Assembly: GCF_003722335.1 (NCBI RefSeq)
Contig: NZ_CP026100.1
Location: forward strand, 4,562,001 to 4,626,000
From: Caulobacter flavus
GTDB taxonomy: Bacteria > Pseudomonadota > Alphaproteobacteria > Caulobacterales > Caulobacteraceae
Length of the DNA stretch: 64,000 nt
Direction: 5' to 3'
Part shown: positions 1 through 8,531 of the stretch, in pieces
How the letters are laid out: each line of letters begins with the position of its first letter
Position numbering within the stretch: position 1 is the first letter of the stretch
Position numbers and translations under genes: made by a program
Notes under the pieces: model-generated
The model's input: the letters and a program-made list of their open reading frames with translations, nothing else
What the model was told of the DNA's origin: nothing
Database searches by the model: none

Positions 1-165
1 TGGGCCGAGCGCATGTTGAGCCACCCGGCCCTGGCCAAGGTAAGCCACCGCATGACCCGCGCCACCTTCCCCGAACGGCTGCTCTATTGCGGCGGCCCGA
101 CCCTGATCGACACCGCCGCCACCCTGGCGGCCGCCCGCCGCCAAGTCCTGAAGGCCCGCGCATGA
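1..165 (+). CDS. ABC transporter substrate-binding protein, C-terminal end (BtuF-like), partial
   Basis: The window opens inside a reading frame in frame 1 that gives 54 residues and stops with TGA at 163-165, overlapping the next ATG (ATGA). The tail contains RATFPERLLYCGGPTLIDTA, which fits the C-terminal helices of periplasmic corrinoid/siderophore-binding proteins. Identity rests mainly on context: it directly precedes a FecCD permease, an ABC ATPase and cobalamin genes, so it is most likely the periplasmic binding component that delivers corrinoid to the permease. The 5' end, signal peptide and ligand-binding lobes lie outside the window. Confidence 0.7.
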   Translation, partial: WAERMLSHPALAKVSHRMTRATFPERLLYCGGPTLIDTAATLAAARRQVLKARA

Positions 166-1148
166 GCCATTCCCGCCGTTCCCGGCTGCTGATCGGCGGC
201 CTCCTGCTGGCCATAGCCGTACTGTTCGGCCTGTCGCTGATGAGCGGCAGGGTCTGGGCGCCGTGGAGCGCCTGGGTCGACCGCGCCGATCCGCGCTGGG
301 CGATCATCTTCGAACTGCGCCTGCCGCGCACCGTGCTGGCCGTGGCCATCGGGGCGGCGCTGGGCCTGTCGGGCGCGGCCATGCAGGGCTACACCCGCAA
401 CCCGCTGGCCGATCCGGGCGTGCTGGGCGTGTCGTCCATGGCCGCCCTGGGCGCGGTGATGAGCCTCTATCTGGGCCTGGCCTTCACCGCGACCTGGCTG
501 CTGCCGGCCTGCGCGATCCTGGGCGCGGGCCTGGGCGTGGTGCTGATGCTGGCCCTGGCCGGCACCACGGGGGGTACGGTGACCTTCCTGCTGGCCGGCG
601 TGATCCTCAACACCGTGGCCAGCGCCGGCGTGGCGTTGGCCCTGTCGCTCGCTCCCAACCCGTGGGCGGCGCAGGAGATCATCAGCTGGCTTCTGGGCTC
701 GCTGGCCGATCGCAGCGTCGACGAGGTGCGTCTGGCCGTGCCGCTGATCATCGTCGGCCTCGCCGTCCTGCTGACCCTGCGCAAGGCGCTGGACGCCCTG
801 ACCCTGGGCGAGACCGGGGCGACGGCGCTGGGCGTCAACCTGTCGGCGGTGCGGGTGATCCTGGCGGTCGGCGTCGGGATCGCCTCGGGCGCCAGCGTGG
901 CGGTGACCGGCCTGATCGGTTTCGTCGGCCTGATCGCCCCGCACCTGGTGCGCCCCCTGGTCGGACACCGGCCGGGCGCCCTGCTCGTGCCCGCCGCCCT
1001 GGCCGGCTCGGCCCTGGTGCTGGCGGCCGACATCGTGGTGCGGCTGACTCCCTCGGCCGCCGAGATGCGGCTGGGCGTGGCCACCGCCGCCGTCGGCGGG
1101 CCGTTCTTCCTGGCCCTCCTGATCTCCATGCGCCGGAGGCTCGCATGA
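162..1148 (+). CDS. btuC: FecCD-family ABC transporter permease (BtuC-like)
   Basis: Polytopic inner-membrane permease of 328 residues, the usual size for BtuC/FhuB/FecCD proteins, with about ten hydrophobic segments. The family signature GAAMQGYTRNPLADP lies near residues 70-84, and GLIGFVGLIAPHLVR near 250-264 forms the cytoplasmic coupling region that contacts the ATPase. ATG at 162 overlaps the stop of the binding protein and is preferred to an upstream in-frame start that would add 25 non-membrane residues overlapping that gene. It should import corrinoid (vitamin B12 or cobinamide). The substrate is inferred from the cob genes downstream; iron-siderophore permeases belong to the same family. 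Confidence 0.88.
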   Translation: MSHSRRSRLLIGGLLLAIAVLFGLSLMSGRVWAPWSAWVDRADPRWAIIFELRLPRTVLAVAIGAALGLSGAAMQGYTRNPLADPGVLGVSSMAALGAVMSLYLGLAFTATWLLPACAILGAGLGVVLMLALAGTTGGTVTFLLAGVILNTVASAGVALALSLAPNPWAAQEIISWLLGSLADRSVDEVRLAVPLIIVGLAVLLTLRKALDALTLGETGATALGVNLSAVRVILAVGVGIASGASVAVTGLIGFVGLIAPHLVRPLVGHRPGALLVPAALAGSALVLAADIVVRLTPSAAEMRLGVATAAVGGPFFLALLISMRRRLA

Positions 1149-1942
1149 CCGCCGCCCCTTTCCCCGCCGCCACGCTTTCCGCCGAGAACCTCAACGTCGC
1201 CCTGGGCGGCCGCGCCGTGCTGCACGGGGTTTCCGCCACGTTCCGAGCCGGCGAGGTCACCGCCGTGGTCGGCCCCAACGGCGCGGGCAAGTCGACCCTG
1301 CTGGCCTGCCTGGCGGGTCTGCGCAAGCCCGACGCCGGCGCCGTCAGCCTGGACGGCGCGCCGCTGGCCGCCCTGCCGCACCGCGAGCGCGCTCGCCGGA
1401 TCGGCTTCCTGCCGCAGACGCCGGAAGTGGCCTGGGCCGTCGACGTCGAGACCCTGGTCGGGATCGGCCGCTCGGCCCACAGCGGCATGCGCGGCCTGTC
1501 GGAAGCCGACCGCCTGGCCGTGGCCCGCGCGCTGAAGCACACCGACCTGGAAGGCCTGGCCCGTCGCGAGGTCAAGAGCCTGTCGGGCGGCGAGCGCGGC
1601 CGCGCCCTGTTCGCCCGCGTGCTGGCCGGCGAGCCCAGCTGGCTACTGGCTGACGAGCCGCTGGCGGGCCTGGATCCCGGTCACCAGCTGGACGCCGTGG
1701 ACCTGATGCGCGGCTTCGCGGCGCAGGCCGGCCAGGGGGTGATCATGACCCTGCACGACCTGGCCATCGCCGCGCGGCTGGCCGACCGGGTGCTGGTGCT
1801 GGTCGATGGCCGATTGATCGCCGACGGTCCGCCGCGCGAGGCCCTGACGCCCGACGTGCTGGCCCGCGCCTATGGAGTCACGGCAAGAGTGGTCGAGGGC
1901 CAGTCGGGTCCGCTGATCGAACTCGTGGGACGCCATGGCTGA
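1145..1942 (+). CDS. btuD: ABC transporter ATP-binding protein (BtuD-like)
   Basis: Cytoplasmic ATPase of 265 residues that powers the adjacent permease. Walker A GPNGAGKST lies near residues 43-51, the ABC signature LSGGE near 146-150, Walker B WLLADEP near 165-171, and the switch histidine in TLHDLA near 204. ATG at 1145 overlaps the permease stop in ATGA; the longer upstream reading frame is a shadow of the permease. The 3' end overlaps cobD by 8 bases, so translation is coupled through the operon. The FecE/BtuD subfamily handles corrinoids or ferric siderophores; the cobalamin context favours corrinoid. Confidence 0.9.
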   Translation: MTAAPFPAATLSAENLNVALGGRAVLHGVSATFRAGEVTAVVGPNGAGKSTLLACLAGLRKPDAGAVSLDGAPLAALPHRERARRIGFLPQTPEVAWAVDVETLVGIGRSAHSGMRGLSEADRLAVARALKHTDLEGLARREVKSLSGGERGRALFARVLAGEPSWLLADEPLAGLDPGHQLDAVDLMRGFAAQAGQGVIMTLHDLAIAARLADRVLVLVDGRLIADGPPREALTPDVLARAYGVTARVVEGQSGPLIELVGRHG

Positions 1943-2891
1943 ACCGCTGCTGCTCGCGCCTCCGCTGGCCCTGCTGATCGAGGCCCTGGTGGGTTACCCG
2001 CAGGGCCTGCACAAGGTCCTGCCGCATCCGGTGACCTGGATCGGCAAGGCGATCGAGGCGATGGAGCGGCGATGGAACCGGCCCGAGACCTCCGAGCTGC
2101 GCCGCAAGGAACTGGGCGTGGTCACGATGGCGATCTTTGTCGGCGCCGCGATCCTGGTCGGCAGCATCCTGGAGGCGGCGTTCGACAGCGGCCTGCTGGC
2201 CACCCTGGCCGTGGCGCTGCTGGCGACGCTGGGACTGGCCCAACGCAGCCTGCACCAGCACGTGATGGCCGTCCTCGACCCGCTGGAGGCCGGCGACCTG
2301 CCCGCCGCCCGCGAGGCGGTGAGCCGCATCGTCGGGCGCGATGTCGAAGACCTTGATTTGCACGGCGTCACCGCCGCGGCCCTGGAGAGCCTGGCCGAGA
2401 GCTTCAACGACGGGGTCGTCGCGCCGGCCTCGTGGCTGACCCTGTTCGGCCTGCCGGGCCTGTTCGCCTACAAGGCGGTGAACACCGCCGACAGCCAGAT
2501 CGGCCACATGGAGCCGCGCTGGCGCTCGTTCGGCTGGGCGGCCGCCAGGACAGACGACGTCATGAACTGGGTTCCCGCGCGCCTGGCCGGCGTGCTGATT
2601 TGCCTGGGCGCGGGCTGGAAGGGCTGGGCGATCATGCGCCGCGACGCCCGCAAGCACGCCTCGCCCAACGCCGGATGGCCCGAGGCGGCCATGGCCGGCG
2701 CGCTTGGCGTCAGGCTGGGCGGCCCGGCCCGCTACGATGGCGAGACCACCCAGCGCCCCAGCTTCGGCGATGGGCGCGCGCCGGACCTGACCGACCTGCG
2801 CCGGGGCTTGCGGATCTATCGCCGCGCCTGCGCCCTGCTGTGGCTGCTGGTGGCCCTGCTGTGCCTGGGCGGCTGGAGACTGACCCTATGA
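1935..2891 (+). CDS. cobD: Adenosylcobinamide-phosphate synthase CobD/CbiB
   Basis: Integral membrane enzyme of 318 residues that joins adenosylcobyric acid to (R)-1-amino-2-propanol or its phosphate to form adenosylcobinamide (phosphate). Diagnostic CobD/CbiB stretches are ESFNDGVVAPASW (near residue 154), AYKAVNTADSQIGH (near 178) and RTDDVMNWVPARL (near 210). Several hydrophobic segments sit in the N-terminal half and at the C-terminus. It is the first biosynthetic gene after the transporter, overlaps btuD and cobT, and places nucleotide-loop assembly next to corrinoid uptake, as expected for salvage. Confidence 0.93.
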   Translation: MAEPLLLAPPLALLIEALVGYPQGLHKVLPHPVTWIGKAIEAMERRWNRPETSELRRKELGVVTMAIFVGAAILVGSILEAAFDSGLLATLAVALLATLGLAQRSLHQHVMAVLDPLEAGDLPAAREAVSRIVGRDVEDLDLHGVTAAALESLAESFNDGVVAPASWLTLFGLPGLFAYKAVNTADSQIGHMEPRWRSFGWAAARTDDVMNWVPARLAGVLICLGAGWKGWAIMRRDARKHASPNAGWPEAAMAGALGVRLGGPARYDGETTQRPSFGDGRAPDLTDLRRGLRIYRRACALLWLLVALLCLGGWRLTL

Positions 2892-3913
2892 CCTTCGTCC
2901 CGCCGTCCATCGCCGCCGTCGACCGAACGCTGGAGCCCAAGCTGCGCGCGAAGCTGGACGGCAAGGCCAAGCCGCCGGGCTCGCTGGGCCGGATCGAGGA
3001 CCTGGCGGTGCGCCTGGGCCTGATCGCGGACAGTCTTGCGCCCCGCGCCGGCCGCACCGCCCTGCTGGTGTTCGCTGGCGACCACGGCCTGACGCAGGAA
3101 GGCGTCTCCAGCTATCCGTCCGCCGTCACCGTGGCGATGGTCGGCCTGTTCCTGTCGGGGCGGTCGAGCGTCAACGCCTTCGCCAAGGCCACCGGCGTGT
3201 CGGTGAAGGTGGTCGACGCCGGCGTCGCCGCCGACCTGCCCGCCCATCCCGACCTGATCGACGCCAAGGTTCGCCTGGGCGGCCGCAACGCCGCCCGCGA
3301 AGCCGCGCTGACGCCGCAGGAAACGCGCCTGGCGCTGACGCGCGGGATCGAGATCGCCGGCCGGGCTCTCGACGAGGCCGACGTGTTGGCCATCGGCGAG
3401 ATGGGTATCGGCAACAGCTCGGCGGCCGCCCTGATGATGCACCGGCTGGCGCCCGCGCCGCTGAACGCCTGTGTCGGCCAGGGCACGGGCCACGACGCCG
3501 AGGGCCTGGCCCGCAAGACCGCCGCCATCGCCCGCGCCGCCGCCCGCAGCGACGCCGAGGACCCTTTCTCTGTGCTCGCCGAGTTCGGCGGCTGCGAGAT
3601 CGCCATGATGGCCGGCGCGGTGCTTGGCGCGGCCGCGCGCCGGCGCCCCGTGCTGGTCGACGGGTTCATCGCCAGCGCCGCGGCCCTGGCGGCCGTTCGC
3701 CTGGCGCCCGAGGCGCTGGACTACTGCGTGTTCGCCCACGGCTCGGCCGAGAAGGGCCACGCGGCGATGCTGACGGCGCTGGGCGTCGAGCCTCTGCTCG
3801 ATCTCGGCCTGCGGCTGGGCGAAGGCACCGGATCGGTGCTGGCCGCGCCGCTGCTGGCGGCGGCCGCCAACCTGCTGACCGACGTCGCCGACCTCGCGGA
3901 CGTGCTGGGATGA
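2888..3913 (+). CDS. cobT: Nicotinate-nucleotide--dimethylbenzimidazole phosphoribosyltransferase CobT
   Basis: Cytoplasmic enzyme of 341 residues that transfers phosphoribose from nicotinate mononucleotide to 5,6-dimethylbenzimidazole, making alpha-ribazole phosphate. Family motifs are VFAGDHGLTQEGVS near residue 60, GEMGIGNSS near 173, and GEGTGS near 311-316, which holds the conserved catalytic glutamate of the CobT family. ATG at 2888 lies in an ATGA overlap with cobD; the longer in-frame extension is a cobD shadow. Its product is the partner substrate for the next gene, cobS. Confidence 0.94.
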   Translation: MTFVPPSIAAVDRTLEPKLRAKLDGKAKPPGSLGRIEDLAVRLGLIADSLAPRAGRTALLVFAGDHGLTQEGVSSYPSAVTVAMVGLFLSGRSSVNAFAKATGVSVKVVDAGVAADLPAHPDLIDAKVRLGGRNAAREAALTPQETRLALTRGIEIAGRALDEADVLAIGEMGIGNSSAAALMMHRLAPAPLNACVGQGTGHDAEGLARKTAAIARAAARSDAEDPFSVLAEFGGCEIAMMAGAVLGAAARRRPVLVDGFIASAAALAAVRLAPEALDYCVFAHGSAEKGHAAMLTALGVEPLLDLGLRLGEGTGSVLAAPLLAAAANLLTDVADLADVLG

Positions 3914-4668
3914 TCGGCCGCCAGGTTCAGTTGCTGCTCTGCGCGGTGCAGTTCCTGACCCGGCTGCCCACCCCGTCCCTGCGCGGCTTCGAGCCCGACT
4001 GGATCACCCGTTCGGCGCGCTATTTCCCGCTGGTCGGCCTGCTGGTCGGCGGGCTCGGCGCTCTGGTGCTGCTGGCGGCCGCCCAGATCTGGAACGGCTG
4101 GGTTCCGGCCCTGCTGGCGCTGGGCGCGGGCCTGCTGTTGACCGGCGGCTTCCACGAGGACGGCCTGGCCGACGCCGCAGACGGCCTGGGCGGCGGCCAG
4201 ACGCCCGAGCGTCGCCTTGAGATCATGAAGGACAGCCGGGTCGGGACCTACGGCGTGCTCGCGCTGATCGTGGTGCTGGGCGCCAAGGCCGCGACCCTGG
4301 CCAGCCTGGCGCCGATGGACGCGGCCCTGGCTCTGCTGGCCGCCCACGGCATCGGCCGCCTCGCCGCCGTGGCGACCATGACCGCCCTGCCCCACGTGAG
4401 CGACCGCGCCGACGCCAAGTACAAGCCCGCCCCCGACGGCGTGAAGCCTCTGGAGGTGCTGGTCGCCGCGATCCTGGGCCTGTGGCCGCTGCTGCTGGCG
4501 CCGCCGATCGGCGCCCTGGCCGCCGTCGGCCTGGCGGCGGTCTTCGCCGTGGCCATGGCCCTGCTCGCCCGCCGCCTGATCGGCGGCTATGTCGGCGACG
4601 TGCTGGGCGCCGTCGAGCAGCTGGCCGAACTGGGCGCCCTGCTGGGCCTGGCCGCCGTGCTGGCATGA
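3910..4668 (+). CDS. cobS: Adenosylcobinamide-GDP ribazoletransferase CobS (CobV)
   Basis: Membrane enzyme of 252 residues that condenses adenosylcobinamide-GDP with alpha-ribazole (phosphate), the last assembly step of adenosylcobalamin. The metal-binding motif GGFHEDGLADAADG lies near residues 78-91, followed by ERRLEIMKDSRVGTYG. Multiple hydrophobic segments continue to the C-terminus, as in the family. The start is an ATGA overlap with cobT and the stop overlaps the following phosphatase-like gene. CobU/CobP (cobinamide kinase) is not seen in the window and may lie upstream or elsewhere. Confidence 0.93.
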   Translation: MIGRQVQLLLCAVQFLTRLPTPSLRGFEPDWITRSARYFPLVGLLVGGLGALVLLAAAQIWNGWVPALLALGAGLLLTGGFHEDGLADAADGLGGGQTPERRLEIMKDSRVGTYGVLALIVVLGAKAATLASLAPMDAALALLAAHGIGRLAAVATMTALPHVSDRADAKYKPAPDGVKPLEVLVAAILGLWPLLLAPPIGALAAVGLAAVFAVAMALLARRLIGGYVGDVLGAVEQLAELGALLGLAAVLA

Positions 4669-5168
4669 TCCTGGCCGTCTGCCCGCTGAACCGGCTGGAC
4701 GCGCACCTGGCCGCGCATGCGCCCTCGCACGTGGTCAGCCTGCTGTCGCCAGCCGCCGAGCCGCCGGACGTCTCGAACGCCGAACGCCTGCACCTGGCCT
4801 TCCACGACATCGCCGAACCGCGCGAGGGCCTGATAGCGCCGCACGAGGCGATGATCGACAGCCTGCTGGCCTTCGCCGACGGCTGGGACGGCGACCGGCC
4901 GCTGCTGCTGCACTGCTATGCCGGGGTAAGCCGCTCTACCGCGGCGGCCTTCGTCCTGGCCTGCCGGCTGGCCCCGCATCGCGACGAGGCCGACCTGGCG
5001 CGGGCCCTGCGGACGCTATCGCCTTCGGCCACGCCCAACCCGCTGATGGTCGCCCTGGCCGACGCGGCGCTGAAGCGGCAGGGGCGCATGATCTCGGCCA
5101 TCGCCGCCATCGGTCGCGGCGCCGAGGCCTTCGAGGGCGAGGCCTTCGCCTGGGACCTCTCTCAGTAG
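4665..5168 (+). CDS. Dual-specificity/tyrosine phosphatase-like protein, last gene of the cob operon
   Basis: Cytoplasmic protein of 167 residues with the cysteine phosphatase signature HCYAGVSRS at residues 83-91 (nucleophile Cys84, Arg90), matching H-C-x5-R of protein tyrosine and dual-specificity phosphatases. It starts in an ATGA overlap with cobS, so it is translated with the cobalamin genes. One plausible role is removing phosphate from a cobalamin intermediate such as alpha-ribazole phosphate, because no CobC-type phosphatase is visible here; this is inference, and a regulatory protein phosphatase is equally possible. Its 3' end overlaps the convergent pilus adhesin gene by 7 bases. 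Confidence 0.8.
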   Translation: MILAVCPLNRLDAHLAAHAPSHVVSLLSPAAEPPDVSNAERLHLAFHDIAEPREGLIAPHEAMIDSLLAFADGWDGDRPLLLHCYAGVSRSTAAAFVLACRLAPHRDEADLARALRTLSPSATPNPLMVALADAALKRQGRMISAIAAIGRGAEAFEGEAFAWDLSQ

Positions 5169-6157
5169 GTGACCGTCGCGATCACCTGGTCGCCATAGGT
5201 CGCGGGCGACGGCGTGGTCTGGGCCGGGACACGGCCATAGAGCGTCAGCGGCTGGGCCCCGCCGGTGCCGCTTCCCCCGACCGTCAGCCCGGCGCCGGTT
5301 CCCCAGGGCGATCCCCGGGCCTCGTCCTTGTAGATGCCGTAGGTGACGTACTGGCTAGCGGCCTTCATGCGCCGAGCGGTGGCCGAGGTTCCCTGCTGGC
5401 CGTTGTCGAGCCCGATGGCGTAGGGCGTGTCCTTGGTGCAGGTCACCGACATGCTGGTCTGGGCGTCCTTGGCGGCGCTGAGCACCCCGACATTGCCGAA
5501 GCTGAGATTGCCGGTCGAGATCGTGCAGTCGGGGATCAGCGTGGCGCTGAAGGTGAAGGTGGCCGGCACGACCGGATAGCCGATGGTCACGCCCGCGCAG
5601 GTCAGCAGATTGAGGCCCCAGAAGAAGTTCTGGCCCGCGAAGCTGGTCGAGTAGGCGCCCGGAACGGTGGTGGCCGTGGTCGACAGGCGCAGATAGACGG
5701 TCTGGTTGACGTTGATCGAGGTGCCTGTCCCCGGACTGGCGGTGATCGTGGGCACCGTGCCGAACACCAGCAGCGCCGACGAGCCCCATGTCTGGGTGCG
5801 GGCCGCGTCCTGGTAGATCTGGAACCCCACGGTCGCCCCGCCAGGACCCACCATGTAGCGCTGACCCGCGCCGTTGCTGCCGCCCGAACCGGCGTCGAGG
5901 TTGGGACACAGCGAATAGCTCAGCAACGATCCAAGGCCCGTGCAGCTGAAGTTGAGCGTCGCGGTGGCGTCGACCGTGCCCGCCGTCAGCGGACTGAGGG
6001 TCGAGCCGAGGTTCACGCTGTTGATCGAGGCGGTGCAGCTGGCTGCGGCCTGCGCCCTGGACGGCGCGCCGAACCAGGCCAGGGCGACGACGAGCAACCC
6101 GGCCAGCGCCATCAGGCGCAGGCGCCAGAACCTAGCGGCAGACGGCGTCGACGACAT
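5162..6157 (-). CDS. Spore coat U domain protein, probable chaperone-usher pilus tip adhesin (CsuE-like)
   Basis: Secreted protein of 331 residues with a hydrophobic signal peptide ending near AQA (about residue 37). Two spore-coat-U (SCPU) modules follow, roughly 38-170 and 185-331; the second ends in GDQVIATVTY, the C-terminal donor-strand-like end seen in these pilins. Two-domain SCPU proteins at the end of such operons act as tip adhesins in archaic (Csu-type) pili. The start lies inside the end of the usher gene (26-base overlap), which couples translation. The specific tip role is inferred from length and position. Confidence 0.83.
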   Translation of the reverse strand: MSSTPSAARFWRLRLMALAGLLVVALAWFGAPSRAQAAASCTASINSVNLGSTLSPLTAGTVDATATLNFSCTGLGSLLSYSLCPNLDAGSGGSNGAGQRYMVGPGGATVGFQIYQDAARTQTWGSSALLVFGTVPTITASPGTGTSINVNQTVYLRLSTTATTVPGAYSTSFAGQNFFWGLNLLTCAGVTIGYPVVPATFTFSATLIPDCTISTGNLSFGNVGVLSAAKDAQTSMSVTCTKDTPYAIGLDNGQQGTSATARRMKAASQYVTYGIYKDEARGSPWGTGAGLTVGGSGTGGAQPLTLYGRVPAQTTPSPATYGDQVIATVTY

Positions 6158-8531
6158 GCCGGCCTCCCTCGCTGGCGGCCGCGCCCAGAACCAGGCGCGC
6201 GACGCATTCGTTCCCGTCCTCGACCACGACGCGCAGGTCGCCGTCGGCGATCGCCCCGGTCAGGAAGGTCTGGCCATCGTAGCCGACGATCGCGCGCTCG
6301 GTCACGCCGGGACGGATCACCTCGGCGCCCGGCGGCACGAAGCCGCCGTCAGGCCGATGGAGGGTCAGCAGCACGGCCGGCGGGCTCTTGCCCACGCCGA
6401 AGCGGACGATGGCGCCGCCGCCGGCCATGGGCGTGACGGTGCGTTCGGTCTGGTCGGCCTCCAGCTCCAGCGGCAGGTCCTGGCTGTCGATCGACAGGCG
6501 GTTGACCTCGAAGGCCTCGAGATTGCGCACCAGCAGGCGGCCGTTGCGGTCGCTGCGGCCTACCTTCTGGTTCTGGTAGAGCACCGGCACGTCGGGCGCT
6601 CCGACCTCGACCAGAGCGAAGGAGCCTTCCAGCCGGTTGGTCGCCGCGCCCACGCCGCCCAGCCAGGCCACGGCGCCCTCGACCTGCACCTGGCCGCGCG
6701 CGGCGCCGTCGGCGTACTGCACAGCGCCCGAGACGCGGGCGTTGCGGCCGCGATAGGCGCCCTGCAGTTCCGCGCCCTGCTGCGCGCCCTGCTCGATGCG
6801 GCCGCGCCAGCCGTAGCTGCCCTGGGCCTGGGTCTCGGCGCGGCTGGCCTCGACGAAGGCGATGGTGTCGCCGCCCTGGGCCTGGACGCCGGCCGTCGCC
6901 GAACCCGAGGAGCCAAGCGGTATCGAGATGCCGAGAAACGCGCCCGCGTCGCGGCGCTCGCCCCGGCTGGCGTAGGCGGTCACATAGGCCGTGACCCGAT
7001 CGGCCAGGGTATGGCGCAGCGAACCGCTCCAGACCTGGCGGCGGGGTCCCGAGGCGGGTGTCTGGGCGCTGTAAGAGGCGCTGAGCACAGGGACGTCGCC
7101 GTCTCGCATCAGCCGCGCGAGGCGAAGCGGCGTCGAGACGGTGACCTGGTCGATGGCGCGCGGCGGCTCGTCGCCGGCCATCCTCCAGTTGCGATAGAAG
7201 GACGGGCGCGACGTCACCGACGCCAGGTCGCGGTAGCCGTCCGACGCCCGCATGCTCATGCCCGAGACGTAGAAGCCGGCGAACCGGCTGTCGAAGACCA
7301 TGGCCGCCAGCGCGCCGCCGCGGTCGTCGACGTGGCTGGCGGCGAGCGAGGCCGAGACCACGCCCAGCCCACCCACCTGAACCGTCGCGCCGGCTCCGCC
7401 CTGCACGAGCCCGGCGCCGGCTTCCACATGTCCCTCGACCGTCAGGGCGTCGCGCACCCCGTAGCGCAGGCTGGCCGAGACGATCGGCGACCCGGCGTAG
7501 TCGGCCGACTCCACGCCGAAGCCGCGACGGGCGAACCCCGCCTCGGCCGAGAAGTCGGCCAGTCCCTTGCGCAGCAGCAGCGGCGTGGCGAAGAACGGCG
7601 CATCCACCGCCACCTGGCGACCGGCGGCGTCGGCCAGCACCAGCCGCACGTTGCTGTAGCCCTGGGCGGACGGCAGGCCGTCGATGCGGATGGGTCCCGC
7701 CCCCACCGGCCGGCTGAGGATCCGGCTGTCGTTGACATAGAGCTCCAGCGTCGAGGGCGCGGCGGCCGTGGCGGCCAGGCGCGGCGACGGCATGGTGACG
7801 ATGTCGGGCCGAGTGGCGAAGTCGCGGCGCACCTGGAAGCCGGCCATGCGGATGGGCCGCGTCCAGGCGAATCCGCCGTTGATGTAGTCGCCGCCGCGCA
7901 GGCCCAGCATCCGCTTGGGATCGTACCAGGACCAGGTGGTGTCGAGCCGCACGATGCGGGTCTCGTCGCCGACGTGGCTGGCCGACACGCCGCTGGCCAG
8001 GGCGCCGAAGCGGCCGAAGACACGGCCGTCGAGGGCCAGCCCGATGGCGTCCACGCCCAGCGCGTCGTCGGCGTCGACCTGGCCGGCGTCAGCCGAGAGG
8101 ATGTAGTTGAGCACCGCGCCCAGGTCCTGGCGGGGCGCGCCGGCGGTCTCGCGGCGCACCGACAGGTCAAAGCGCTGGATCGCCAGCTGGTCGATGTCGG
8201 CGGTGACCATCAGGCGCTGGCCGGCGTCGTCGTAGGCCGCCGAAAGCCCCTGGTTCGCGGCCAGCTCCACCATGCCCATGCCGGAAGCCTCCAGCCCAAC
8301 CGCGCGCATCTCGTCCGCCCGCATCCGCAGGCGGCCGTCGGCCTCGCGCTCCACCGCCGCGACCAGACCGGTGTTGCGGCCGTTGATCCAGACTTCGAGC
8401 TGCAGGTCCTCGCGCAGGGTCGCGACGGCCTTGAGATCGGGGAGCGGCAGGTCCTGGGCCAGGGCGCTGGCCCCGCAGGCGGCGAAGACGGCGCTCAGAA
8501 GGGCCGCCTCAGTCGCTCTTGAGCGGCGCAT
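6132..8531 (-). CDS. Fimbrial outer-membrane usher protein (FimD/CsuD-like)
   Basis: Outer-membrane assembly platform of 799 residues. It has an N-terminal signal peptide (cleavage near ALAQ, residue 26), an N-terminal chaperone-binding region, a long beta-barrel/plug region and C-terminal plug-like domains. Recognisable usher stretches include LEVWINGRNTGLV, GGDYINGGFAWTRPIRMAGF and VDAPFFATPLLLRKGL. It accepts chaperone-subunit complexes from the periplasm and threads them through the barrel. It overlaps the chaperone gene upstream (23 bases) and the adhesin downstream. At about 800 residues it is typical of the archaic/sigma usher clade. Confidence 0.92.
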   Translation of the reverse strand: MRRSRATEAALLSAVFAACGASALAQDLPLPDLKAVATLREDLQLEVWINGRNTGLVAAVEREADGRLRMRADEMRAVGLEASGMGMVELAANQGLSAAYDDAGQRLMVTADIDQLAIQRFDLSVRRETAGAPRQDLGAVLNYILSADAGQVDADDALGVDAIGLALDGRVFGRFGALASGVSASHVGDETRIVRLDTTWSWYDPKRMLGLRGGDYINGGFAWTRPIRMAGFQVRRDFATRPDIVTMPSPRLAATAAAPSTLELYVNDSRILSRPVGAGPIRIDGLPSAQGYSNVRLVLADAAGRQVAVDAPFFATPLLLRKGLADFSAEAGFARRGFGVESADYAGSPIVSASLRYGVRDALTVEGHVEAGAGLVQGGAGATVQVGGLGVVSASLAASHVDDRGGALAAMVFDSRFAGFYVSGMSMRASDGYRDLASVTSRPSFYRNWRMAGDEPPRAIDQVTVSTPLRLARLMRDGDVPVLSASYSAQTPASGPRRQVWSGSLRHTLADRVTAYVTAYASRGERRDAGAFLGISIPLGSSGSATAGVQAQGGDTIAFVEASRAETQAQGSYGWRGRIEQGAQQGAELQGAYRGRNARVSGAVQYADGAARGQVQVEGAVAWLGGVGAATNRLEGSFALVEVGAPDVPVLYQNQKVGRSDRNGRLLVRNLEAFEVNRLSIDSQDLPLELEADQTERTVTPMAGGGAIVRFGVGKSPPAVLLTLHRPDGGFVPPGAEVIRPGVTERAIVGYDGQTFLTGAIADGDLRVVVEDGNECVARLVLGAAASEGGRHVVDAVCR

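Noticed and set aside
5940..8522. 860-residue open frame opposite the usher gene
   Set aside because: Its composition (Gln/His/Arg/Ala/Gly-rich, no motifs) is that of an antisense shadow in very GC-rich DNA; the usher on the other strand is clearly real.
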